From Guillardia theta CCMP2712 (taxonomy: Eukaryota; Cryptophyceae; Pyrenomonadales; Geminigeraceae): a stretch of 32,778 nt of DNA. Shown one piece after another: positions 9,904-21,300 of the stretch. Within the stretch, counting starts at the first letter, position 1, and each line of letters starts with the position of its first letter. Under the pieces are notes generated by a model. That model saw only the letters and a program-made list of their open reading frames with translations, ran no database searches and was not told the origin of the DNA. The translations under genes were made by a program, and so were the position numbers. The stretch is taken from the NCBI RefSeq assembly GCF_000315625.1, contig NW_005434590.1, positions 179,560 to 212,337 of the forward strand, written 5' to 3'.

Positions 9904-12900
9904 ATGATCTGCGAGAACGCGGTAATGGACACTAAGCATCTTGAGACTGTGCCAGCAAATCAGGGGTCACCGTCGGTTGGAAGGATGAAGATTTCTGCAA
10001 ACGGTGGGACCATACTCCACGTAGACGAGGTAATCACCCAAACCTGATGCTTTTGTATGTGTATCAGCTTTGCTCCTATGCATCGTCGTTTCTAGCATGA
10101 AAGTTGCCTCTGAATGTCACACCATAAACTCAAAATCACTCAATTTGATTTTTAACAGTGCTCTGATGCAGAGCAACTAGTGACAAACTTTGCTTTTGTT
10201 CAGGCATTCTGTCGGTTGGTTGGCCGCCAACGAGATACAATTGTTGATCATAGCCTGAAGACACTCGACTTTTTCATGTCCATCCAAGATGGCGACGAAC
10301 GCGTTTCTGAGAAGCTCAATTTGTTTCTGTCTGAAATGGAGTCAAATCCAAGGTGTATGACATTCGGTGAGACAAGCTGATAGATCAGACGAGACATGGA
10401 TTCTGATCATCGGTACTTCTTGCAGGCGTGAAAGTTCTGAGTCAGAATGCGGAGGATGATCTGTGTATGCAGATTTCAATGGTGATATATTTCTTGCCAT
10501 TGTTCACTTTCCCCCCAACTTATCAGACATCAGCAGTCGGAAACAGGTCAAAACATATGTAATGTTCTTCATTGTCTGCTATTGAGACCTGGTATAAGCT
10601 GTTTTTGTATCGTTTCTTCTTTGATTGACATGATCAACATAGAACGAAAGCACTTCGACAAGCTTTGGTTTACAGATACAGCTGCACAAGTGCTGGTTTC
10701 CAACCACAAGATTTTGAAGGTGAACGAAAAGTGGAAGCAAAGTTTTCTGTTCGAAGAGAAAGAAGCTCTCAATCGCAGCTTGAAAATCATGGAGGGGCCT
10801 CTCTCACAGAAGTCCAACATCCTTGAATTGCAAGAGGCATCCCTGGCTGGGATGAAGTTGCAGAGGACTGTGACGCTCTACTGCCGAGATGGCTCTCCTC
10901 AAGTGACGGTTGTTGAGGTCAAACCTGTACTGAGTGACAAGAGGTTCGAAGGAAATGCGCTAAGCATTTGGCAAATGAAAACAAGCTGCGCTGTAATGGA
11001 GAAAGATTTCTGTTTCTCGCAGGATGTCGCGCAGGTCATTACAGAGGTTCAAAGTCCGTTTCGTATCGTCAAAGCAAACAAAATGTGGTGTGAGAGATGT
11101 GAATTTACAGGAGATGAGATCATCGGCAAGACGTTGGAGATCATTCAAGGACCGTCAACCAGCAGGGATACCTTGTCTGCTCTCTCAGCTTCTATTTCCC
11201 AAGGGGTTGGTTTCAAAACCACCCTCGTAAACTACACCAAGTCCAAGGTGCCGATTCTCAACCAACTTGATATCTTCCCACTGCTGTGTGATAAGAGCGG
11301 GTTTCCGTCTCACTTTGTCGGGAATATGGAGATATCTTGCCACCCTGATTTCCAGGAGATAGAGAAGTCTCCATACCCGTGTTCTATTGTTCTAGCAGAC
11401 TATCCTCATAAGGTGGTAGTCAGCAATTCTTTGTGGCAACAATGCAATGTCCTGCAAAGTGTCAAGCAAGTTCATTTGAGGGAATCGAAATCAGAAGACG
11501 GAAAGGAAGAACACAGTTCAGTTGAGACAGTATTTGTGACAGAAGATTTAAAGCGATTTGTCACTCGAGCTCGCATCCTCAACCTGAACAAGTATGGCAG
11601 CAACCTCGTCACCCACTACGTCCTGGTATTCGAACATTGGGGTGATGACAAGCAGAACATTACTTCTCCCTGTGTCGCATCTCGTGAGGATCAGGTTACC
11701 ATCCAGGAAGATGGGTCCGTGCGACTTATCATTGGTAGAGAGGTCGTCGAGCACTCCAACATTGAAGCTTCCTTGCTAGATGAGTTGCTGTCTTGCAATC
11801 TGCTCGTAAGCTGGAATCTCATTGGAGATCATCTACATGTCGTTGTCCCTCCAAACATTTTGAAGGATACGGTATCAAGCGACTGGTGCCATGAACTGGC
11901 TCGTGACTTGGGCAAGTGGTATTCATGGTGGATCAGGGTCTTGTGGCTGCATAGCATGTACAACAACGGAGAGATGGAAATCTCAGATTCCAACACGGCT
12001 AATGACTTTGACGTGCTCACAAACCAAGTCATGCGTGACTCAACTCAATTATCTCATGTTGATCTGGAATCAAAACGATTCTGTCATAGCACTGCTTGGG
12101 GAACCTTTTGGAAGGACTCGTACTTCTTCAAGCATCAAGTCAAAATCCAGATGTCTTCACCAGTGTTGGAGGGACATGAAGAGATTCTTGAGAGCATGCA
12201 ACGCCAAGGATATGTGTCTTCATGGGAACAAGAGGACGAAGCTCTTGACATATGTGTGAATGCCGCGCAAGTGCTGCAGGATTGTCAAGGAGTGCCATGG
12301 GTCTCTCAATGGAAAGTCGGCCTCGATAGGTGGGAAGGATGGTGGATTCATTTCTTGTGGCTGCATTACCGGCATGAAGACGTGAAGGAGTTGACTGCCA
12401 TGTGCTTGCATCTCCTTGATGACCTGCAGCTCATGAAGGTGATTGAAAGCAAGAACGAGCCCATGTGTCTTGAGCAAGAAGCTGACGTACACGGGACCAC
12501 CACTGACATCCAGATCTCCCCGGTTGGCCATGGCACGCTGCGCTTTCTTCATGAGGAGATTCTCAAGCAGATCAATGCCATGGGATACTCCATTGAGTGG
12601 GAGTTCTCTGATGACGAATCAGAGCTCTTCATACGAGCGTCAACGGGGATCTTCCATCAAGCTGATTGCGCGTGGACAGCAACCTGGGCCAACGATCAAG
12701 CATCTGGAGATTGCTGGCTAGATCGCATCAAGTTCCTTGTTGGCTCTCAGAATCATCGGACGAGAAAATATGCTGTCTTGGACGAGTGTTCTGCCATCAG
12801 TGATACAGCGACAGACGCAAGAACGTTCATCATTCCCCGAGGAATACTGTTGCAAGAGAAGCGAGACCTTGGCCTCTCTCGGCTTTTTGAAAGAGGGCTC

Positions 12901-13176
12901 ATTCTCGACTGGAGCTGGGAAACTGAAGAAACCATTCGTATTGTGGTTGGAAAGGACTTCTGGCAGAATCATTGCGACGCGTCTTTGTGGTGCAACAAGT
13001 GGATAAGTAAGTCGTACCCAAAGTATTCATGGGTGCCAGTATGGTTGTGTTTGCTGTGGATGATGAATGTGGATGAGGAGTTTGCCTCGGAGACGTCCTC
13101 ATGGGAGAGAGAGACTGACCTAGAAGCCTGCCTGTGCTCCCTCATCCTTGATGGGCTGTATGTGTTCGATGAATGA
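9904..13176 (+). CDS. PAS/LOV-like protein with four Trp-rich C-terminal repeats
   Basis: Not a recognised family as a whole. Model: exons 9904-10029, 10159-10366, 10426-10481, a 10-nt exon 10537-10546 and 10643-13176, all GT-AG and in phase, 977 residues. Residues about 33-115 look like a first PAS domain. A second (about 140-235) has KILKVNEKW and IMEGP. A third (about 250-355) has IVKANKMW and GKTLEIIQGP, the layout of LOV domains (IxGxN..FLQGP), but Leu replaces the cysteine that binds flavin. The C-terminal half has four Trp-rich units at about 507-575, 644-713, 765-836 and 867-948. The first two end in WWI-LWLH, and the later ones diverge. There are no membrane segments or catalytic motifs. 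Inference: a soluble sensor or adaptor binding a ligand or partner through PAS folds. The first two exons and the 10-nt exon are less certain than the large last exon. Confidence 0.8.
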
Positions 13177-15640
13177 TTGAATAAATGCTGAAAGACTCTT
13201 GCTCAGTTATAGTTCTGAGCCGTACACTACTGCGGCCGCACTATCGGATCGCGGGGCCCGGCTGCCACGGCTCAGGGGGAGTAGGCTAGCCTCACGGTAC
13301 TCGGAACCGGGGGGCCCGGACCGACCCGACCAATTGGCCCAGCAGGCGTACTGCCGGCGCGGCCCGGCAACTGGCCCGGCGGCTCGGAGGCGCGGCGCGC
13401 CGGGGACCGTCCGATCCGGCGAGCCGAGTCCGCGCCGCCCGTAGCGGCGGCATCAGGTTCGTGACGCCGCGTCGGAGATCAGAGTCACGGTCAGCCCGGG
13501 CGCCCCGCCCCGGTCACTGCGGCACCGTAGTACTTTTAGGTTTGGTTCTCGCTGTCTTTTCTCTTCTCGCCGCCGTTTGGCCTGTGCGACAGTGTCAGGG
13601 TCAAGCCTCCTCGACTCTCCTGATTGTCCTCGTACTGATCTTTAACTTAACTTTGAGTAAAAAAACTACGGTGACAGTCACCGCCGCCGCAAAGTTCCGA
13701 CTCCGGGTTCCGAAGTTCGGAGTTCGCGGCCGGGCCGGGCCCTTGCCACGGTTCAAGCGGGCCCGTTCCGAGTTCCGAAGTTTGCCTGGTAGACCCCACA
13801 TGTTCCCTACTAGAGGTGACATGTAGAGAGGGTGGGTGGTATAGAGCTGTGTCCGCAACAACAAGGACTACCACCCCCTCTATACCCCCTTACCTGGGAA
13901 CACAGTTGTGTTTACTGGTAAAGTGAGTACCCCTACGTCTGACTGCTAATGTTGGGGTAATATTTGGATTTCAGATCTTGCTTTGATTCCTGTCATTCTG
14001 AAGGTGGGTAGTGCAAAGAAGGGGTAGGGTCTACGGCATGACTCCAGGGTGGGGTAGAGTATTAGGAATTCAGCTACGAAAAATGTGGGTGGGGTAGTAG
14101 GATGTGATATGTGAATGGGTAGGGTATCGTTATCTAATGCTTCTACTTGGGGGTGGGTGGGGCTTGTACTGTATGAGAGAGAGTAGTCAGGTTTTGGGCC
14201 TTCAGGCAGGGGATCCACAATGAAGGGGTGGTGATATGACCCCCACCCTATCCATGTCATCAAAAATGGTAATTCAAAGTACCCTTTTTTACTACCCCCT
14301 GAGCTAGGTACCCGTACAACAACAAACCACCCTCACACTGCAACCCATGTTCCTCGGTACCCACCTATGCGCTTTACACACCAGTTGCAGCCTCCCTTTT
14401 GTAACCCCCATTTTTCCAATGAAGTACCCACCCGTTTATATACCCTGCTTCGAAAATACTGTCGCAATGCAACCCCCCACCCTAATTTTACACCCCACCC
14501 CCGCCGTTTAGTGCAACCCGAAATCCCTTGTACCCCTTGACTCCTAAACTGCTTCCACCCTTTCCGTTTCTGCCCTACCCCCCTCGTACCTACACCTACC
14601 CCTTGTGTCACATGATGTACCCCATTTGTTCCCTCCTTGAGTTGGTACAAGTAGGTAGGGCTCATTTTGCTACCGGTCTGAAACGGACCCTACCTACAAA
14701 CTCCTTTTCGGAACCCATTAATTCTGATCACCCCCTATAAAGTATCGAGCAGGTAATCATCCATGAAAGGTGGGTACATATCTCTTTGAGTGGGTCCTTC
14801 ATACTTCCCTGGTGGCCATATTTTATTTTTTGAAGTGATATATATGGGAAAAGGAGGGGTAAATTTTAATTGCAAGGGGTACAAAAGTATGGGGGTGGGT
14901 CACATAGGGATAGAGTAGGGTTATATTTTGAGGTCGATCAAGCCGAGGGGTCCAAAGGCTTACCGGTACACCCCCACCCCATGTTTGAAACACCTATCCT
15001 AATAGTTAGTACCCCCAGTTACATGTCTATTTCCCCTACCCTACCCAATTACAGACTACCCCTTCCTGACATCTATCACCCCCTTTGGTGGTATCACCCC
15101 ACCCCAAATGGAACTAAACCCCCCTACCCCTACCCCCAACTAAAGTGTTTCGCCGCCCCCAGATCAGGACAAACCCCATGGCCGAAATGCCGAACAAGAG
15201 CCAACCGGTGAGGCAAGGAGAGGAGGGAGGAGGAGGGAGGGGAGGATTGAGAGGCCAGATACATCAGAGAGATGCGAAGAGTGAAGTTAGGAAGACAGGA
15301 GAGATCGAGATATGAAGAAGGAGCATCAGAGAAAATGGAGCGAATTTCATGCTGGTTACCAATGAAGGCAGTTATAATCTGCTTGAGGTAGAAGACAGTA
15401 GATGCAGCGCTCGCTTTGAAAACTATCGCGAAATGGAAATTCAATTCGTATGTTAAGGTGCAAAGCATTACTTGTTCACACTTAAAACTGCAAGATTGGC
15501 CAGTGAAAGAGATTGTCTGTATGTTGGTTTGTACCCCAGGATCAGATGCATTTCGTCTATAAAGCTGTTCAATTGATTCGTGGTGCCAAGTTCGAGCACG
15601 CCATATTCTTGTTAGCACATCGTGTAGCTAGAGCACTTGC
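13177..15640. other. Intergenic composite island 2
   Basis: No gene found. 13210-13790 is a GC-rich block. After it the sequence is dominated by ggggta/gggtggg words (13950-14260), then by accccc/taccc words on the same strand (14280-14660), then G-rich again (14760-14935) and C-rich again (14960-15150). The purine/pyrimidine asymmetry thus flips several times. 15190-15640 is ordinary sequence, probably the promoter side of the ATG1 gene. Open frames of 100-160 codons here have no protein-like features. Confidence 0.65.
13210..13790. repeat. GC-rich block, composite island 2
   Basis: Second block of ggcccgg, gcggcc and ccgag words with sharp edges, starting about 35 nt after the stop codon of the PAS gene. 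Relative to the G/C-rich asymmetric stretch its order is opposite to islands 1 and 3. Confidence 0.6.
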
Positions 15641-18296
15641 ATGCATGAGAGAAAAAGATGCGTTGATGTTGACTTGTTTTACAAGGTCTTCGGTGGCTTG
15701 TACCAGCAAACAAAGAAGGTACCGATTGGCTCAGGATCTTTTGCAATGGTACTCGCTCTCAAATGCTTCATGGAAGCAAGGCATGACGTTGGTACTTGAT
15801 AGGTTTATGAGGGAATGAACATATCTTCAAGAGAGATTGTAGCTATCAAGAAAGTTAGCTGGGAGAAACTGGAGAAACAGCCAAGATACATTGAACGACA
15901 CAAAAACCAGCTGCGAAACGAGTTGGCAGCAATGCAAACGTTGAATCATCCCAACATTGTGCGTCTACTCCACCACCAGAACACACCCAAGTACTTTGTC
16001 ATGGTCTTGGAGTTTTGCGCCGGCGGCGATCTAGCTTCTGCCTTGCGGAAACGAAAGCTTCAAGTGAGTGGGATGGATTTAGTTTGGCATGTGCCAAGTT
16101 GACGGATTTGCAGACAAAGAATGAGACGATCGATGAGAATCTTGCTTGCAGACTCACCAAACAACTAGCCGATGGTCTCAAGGAGATGCGAGTGTTGAAC
16201 TGGGTGCACAGAGATCTGAAGCCGGGGAATCTGCTCTTGTCATGTGAAAGACTGGAAGACGCAACATTGAAGATTGGAGATTTCGGGTTCGCGACTAGGT
16301 TGAAATCGGAGAGCTTGGCTCAGACATGGGTTGGATCGCCTTTGTACATGGCACCTGAGATCCTCACGAAAGAGAGTGGAGGTTACGATGCAAAGGCTGG
16401 TGCGCCTCCATCAACTCTTGACTTTCCGATCTCAATGCTGTCACAGATTTGTGGAGCGTTGGGTGCATCCTGTTTGAGATGGTAAAGGGTAGGCAGGTAG
16501 TCGACGCTTTGTTTCTGCTGATGAGAAGATTGTAAGCTTCTTCCCCAGCCTTATGGGTCAAGCGCACGCGACCCCGAAGAGCTGAAGCAAGACATTAGAA
16601 GTGACAACAAGTATCAGCCGGTGACTGCCGTGATCGTCAAGATGTTTCGCTGATGATGGTCGAGCACAGGAACCGCCAATCTTGCTGAGTGATGAGCTTG
16701 AATCTCTGTTAGATGCTCTTCTGTAAGTACAGTTTGAATCTTGTTGTCTGTCGGAGCCAATGACTTTCGGATTTTAGACAAAGAGTTCCCGCACAGCGAA
16801 TGTCCTACGACGAGTTCTTTGAACACATTTGGTTCGACATGCTGGAAAGCAATTCGCTGCCAAACAGCGTCTCAACCAAGATGTTGGGGTTGATGGAGAG
16901 CACCACCCAAGAGCAGACAGGAGAGACGGCTGAGAATCATTTCACTGCCAGCAAGTTGAGGGCATCTGCCAACTCTGACAAGGTCTTGTTACTTGTTGTC
17001 CCCATCAGCATCGTGATTTCCCTCTCAACACAGGCCATTTCTCACCTGATTTCCGAAATTATGTCACCCACAGCCAACCAAGTCGACACGAAAGTGAAGT
17101 CGAAGGTAGAAAAGCGAGATTCTGACATCAGAAAACAATCTTCACCTGCAACAAGTCAGCACTCCAATCCTGAGGGTTCATCGCGATCCAGCCATGATGC
17201 TGAAGAAACCGTTCCGCGACCTGAAGACGAGCCTTCGAAATCGAGGCCAAGACCGACAGCAGAGAATCCCAGTGAAAGAGTTTCGGAGAGAGTCCGGAGC
17301 AAAGATGGAGGACACCCCACAAGGAAGGAGAGCACGCTGCAGAGGATATCGGAATACACTCATTTCCACGCTGACGGCAGGCCCATCGACGAAGAGTTCG
17401 AGCTGGTAGACAGCATCTATCCCGGCGAGCCCGTGTGGATCGAAGTGAACAAAGGTTGTGACCCCCGGCAGACCCCGATGGACCAGCAGCGGAGCAAAGG
17501 ATTCATCCTTGAGCAGAGCGGACTTCCACAGGAGGTTGTTCACGAGGGAAAGAACCTTGAGCTGCTGATACGAGATGTGATCCAATGCACGCGCGAGATC
17601 GTGGAGATCGCAAACGATCGGTTGAGGAGGCAGAGGCCGCTGGCTTCTCAGGCGCTCGTCCTCTACTTGTGGTCCATGAAGATCGTGCACAGAGCGCTGC
17701 TCCAGATGCAGCACATCCAGCGTGCATGCGGAGGCCTGCTTCCTTGCTGCCTCATGAAGGACTGGCAGGATTCGATCCTTGGGCATCTCGCTGACGACTA
17801 TGAGAAGGCAAAGATCGCCATGCGCCTTTGCATCGAGTCCTCCAAGTCGTCCGAGTGTAGTTGGGTGACAACAGGAGGGAACCTCAACGATCACGCCATG
17901 GCGTCTCCCGCTGCTCCTCGACCTGATCGCATCGCCTACGACACGGCGATCAGGAGCGCGAGGGATGCGGCGACGAGAGAGCTGCTGTATGGGTCGGAGG
18001 AGTCAGTCAAAGACACCAAGGTGCTCTACCAGCGGGCAATCCTCCTCCTCTGCTCGCTCATGCTCGATGGGAGGGGCTCAGCACGCGACATGGAGATTCT
18101 CTCCATGTACTCGGGGATGCTAGTGGAGCGTATCGAGCTGCTGGCTGCCAAGGGGGAGGGACGGGGAGCAGACGGCATGGCGGAGCTGGTGAGGAGGTGC
18201 AGTACTGTTGGGCGACTGTGGAGCGACAACATGCTTAGGGGGGCTCCATCGTACACGACCAGGAGCTTCATGGGGAGGGCAGGGCCTGTACCTTGA
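15641..18296 (+). CDS. ATG1: ATG1/ULK-type autophagy-initiating protein kinase
   Basis: Seven exons: 15641-15748, 15803-16063, 16114-16399, 16447-16496, 16549-16620, 16670-16722 and 16778-18296, with introns of 46-56 nt, all in phase; 782 residues. The kinase domain (about 22-295) has the Gly loop GSGSFAMV, catalytic VAIKK (Lys52), HRDLKPGN (Asp157), DFGFA (Asp179) and the ULK-typical WVGSPLYMAPEIL, ending in YDEFFEHIWF. A Ser-rich charged linker follows. The C-terminus (about 537-768) resembles the ATG1 tandem MIT (DUF3543/EAT) region, with AYDTAIRSARDAA and VLYQRAILLL. In the family the kinase phosphorylates autophagy factors at the pre-autophagosome, and the MIT region binds ATG13. The start ATG gives an N-terminus directly before the Gly loop. 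The segment 16983-17033 (51 nt, GT...CAG, in frame, encoding a hydrophobic stretch) is probably an eighth intron, giving 765 residues. Confidence 0.9.
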
Positions 18297-18337
18297 GGGG
18301 AGACATGGGCGTTTCATTTACAGGCGTTATGGACTTG

Positions 18338-21300
18338 TTAGTTTCCCACAGCTTTTGTGTTTTGAATCGACTGCCAGTCCTCGAACTCCTGCCATGACCA
18401 GACTTGAGCGGCTTGATTGGGAGGCGAGGAGGATAGAGGAGGCAGGGGAGGCGAGGGATGAAGTGGAGGCAGATTGAGGTGGAAGGGAGGGGGAGCAAGC
18501 AGCAGATTCGCACCTTGAGCACCAGCCTAACAATGCTGAGATTGAGCGGTTTCGTAGTGTAGCGGTTCATTCCTGTGTGCCATGCTAGTCAGGAGCAACG
18601 ATGACGAGGGGAGGGAGGGGAAGGGGAGAGAGACGAGAGGGAGGGAGGGAGGGAGGGAGGGAGGGAGTGGAAGGGGAGGGAGGGAGAGGAAGGGAGGGAG
18701 GGAGGGAGGGAGAGAGGGAGGGAGGGAGGGAGGGAGGGAATCGAGTCAAGTGCTCACCCGCATTGAGACAGTCCGTCTCATCAGTTGTCGCAGCATGAGC
18801 CGTCATGGCGATTATGTAGTAGGGACGCTCGTTGGGGGCCGCCTGACCAGCATGTCAACAGAGCAAGAGAGCCTGTGAGCGAAGAGGGACGAGATGACAG
18901 GGGAGATGGAGGAAAGAAGAGGGAGGAGACAGCAGGGAGGATCGAGGAAGGGGAGGGGGAAGGGAGGAAGAAGCAACACGAGGAAGAGGAGGCAGGAGGG
19001 AGCGATAGGAGGGATATCCTGAGATCACCTTGGCCTCCCACTCGCGGATCTTCATGGTGGCTTCAATGCCGTCCATCAGGGGCATGCGAATGTCCATAAT
19101 GATGAGGTCGAAGTAATGACGCCGATTGGTTGCCAGATTGACTCCTTCGACGCCTGCCATGCTTGTCAGAGCCAAGACCAAGCAGACGGGAGAAGAGCAG
19201 AGCGGGAGCAGAGTCAAGGGGAGGAGAGGGGAAGCAGAGGAGTGGCGAGGGGAAGGGGAGGAGAGGGAGTGGAGGGGGAGGAGAGGGGAGGGGAGGGGAG
19301 GAGAGGGAGGGGGAGGAGAGGGAGGGGAGGGGGAGGAGAGGGAGTGGAGGGGGAGGACAGGGAGTGGAGGGGGAGGAGAGGGGAGGGGGGGGGAGGAGGA
19401 GTGGTTTGTCATTCACCGTTGTTTGCAACTTCTACTTCGAAATTTTCTTTTCCTGAAAGCAAGAGTGAATCCACCACCAATTCCTCCTCCTACCCATCCC
19501 GACTGCCTACCACCTCCCTCCCCCTCCCTGCTTTCTTCTTCGCTCACCTAAAGTTTTCTGAAGCATCGCAATCACAACTTTCTGGTTGACAACTTGATCC
19601 TGGCGAGAGGTCAGAATGACGAGGGAGGAGGACAGGAAGGAGCAAGAGAGGAAGCGAGGGGGACCATGGGGCATGGGCAAGAAGGAAGAAGAAACGAGCA
19701 GGAGGCGTGAGAATCGATGAAGCAGCAGGGGGCAAGGAGGAGATGCCAGGAGGGGGCTGAGAACAAGGAGCATCAACAACCTCCACGATGAGGATTCGCA
19801 TCTTGGAGATGGGCTGAGCATTGTTTGTCGCCGAGAGCGAGTTGTTGGACTCCTTCGTCGCATCCTTCCCCCCGTTTATTTCCTGCACTATGTGCTGGGA
19901 GTACATCAGCACGCCAGGAGGGAGGAGGGCAACACAGTCACCAGGAGTTTCGAGTACAAGGCAGACATCTTGACTGGGCGCAGAACGAGCTTGTGCAGAT
20001 CGCAGGATACCTGTGAGTGCGAGAGATCAGCGATACTCCCTTCCCTTGCCCCTAACGCCTCCTTCCCCTCCTTTCCCCCCACGCCCCTCTTGCTCCTCCT
20101 CCTCCATCCCCTATCCTTCCTCACCTTGTACTTGCCACCCCCCTGCTCGTCGAGATAACCAACGACGAGCAAGCTGTTGAGTTCATCCTTGCTCCAGCCA
20201 TCCAGCAGCCCGTTCTGCAGCTGACTATCGATGATGAGCACCGAGGGCCTACCCTCCTTCGCCTCCTTCTCCTTCTTGTCCCTGAGCTCTGCCTTCAGTC
20301 GCTCCATCTGCTTCAGCGTCAAGTCCATGGCGGACGCCGCTGTGAAGATATCGTCGATATCCATCCCCCAGAATCTGAGCATCTCCTTCATCATCGTCTT
20401 CGTTGGACCCTCTGGCAGCACCAGTCGAACTTTTCCCCTGCTCACAGTCAGTCCGCAGCCCCTCCCCCTCCTCCTCATCCCTTCTCTCCCTCCTCCCACC
20501 TCCTCTCCTCTCCCCTCCGCGTCCCCAAAATCAAACTCACACCCTCCATCTCCATTGCACACCCTCCTCGCCTCCTCCCTTCTTCCACCTCCTCCCCTTT
20601 CCCTTCCTCCTCTCCTCTCTCCTTCACCAACCCCTGCCCCTCCCCGTCTCGCCTCACCTCAGCGAGTCCCTGGCCATGAACTTGGGGAACGTGAGCTCGA
20701 AGTCCCGTCCGGAACAGACAGGGAGGGGAACGACGATGCGGAAGGTCGTTCCCCTCCCGTCGGTGTTGCTGACGCACTCGATGGTCCCGCACATGGCGCT
20801 CACGATCCTCTTGGTGATGGCGAGCCCGAGGCCGGTGCCTCCGTTGTTGCTCATGTGCTTCGAGGGCAGCTGGGGAAGAGCAGGAGTCAGCGGGAGGAAG
20901 GGGAATGAGGGGAAGTGAGGAACAACTGAGAGGAAAGCGGATGGCCCGGAGAAGAGGACGGTGCAGTTGGTGCGGAGAGGATTGGAGAGGCATGGAGGAG
21001 GAAAAGAGCGAATAGAAGTCGAGGGGAGCGGAAGGGGGAAGGAGGGAAACGCCGGACAGGAAGTCAGGGGTAGGAGGCAGGGGGCACCTGCGAGAAGGGC
21101 TTGAAGAGCAGGTCCTGCTGCTCCAAGGGGATCCCCTCCCCGTTGTCCCAAACTTCAAGGCACACGAACGCCGAGTCCGCCGGGGCTTCTTCCTGCAGTC
21201 GGACCGACAGGATCACCTGCCCCCCTTCGTCTCTGCAGAATTTCACGGCGTTGTCGCAGAGGTTAATCAGGCACTGGCGCAGACGGAAGCTGTCCCCAAG

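Noticed and set aside
10159-11340. True LOV blue-light photoreceptor
   Set aside because: The flavin-adduct cysteine is absent from each LOV-layout motif I can find, so the call is kept to PAS/LOV-like.
13461-13864. Frames of 87-121 codons on both strands at the edge of the GC block
   Set aside because: They overlap each other on both strands and follow base composition, with no protein-like pattern.
19063-19428. Ser/Pro-rich minus-strand frame as a separate gene
   Set aside because: It is the repeat-filled intron of the rhodopsin-kinase gene; only 19029-19153 is exon, in a different frame.
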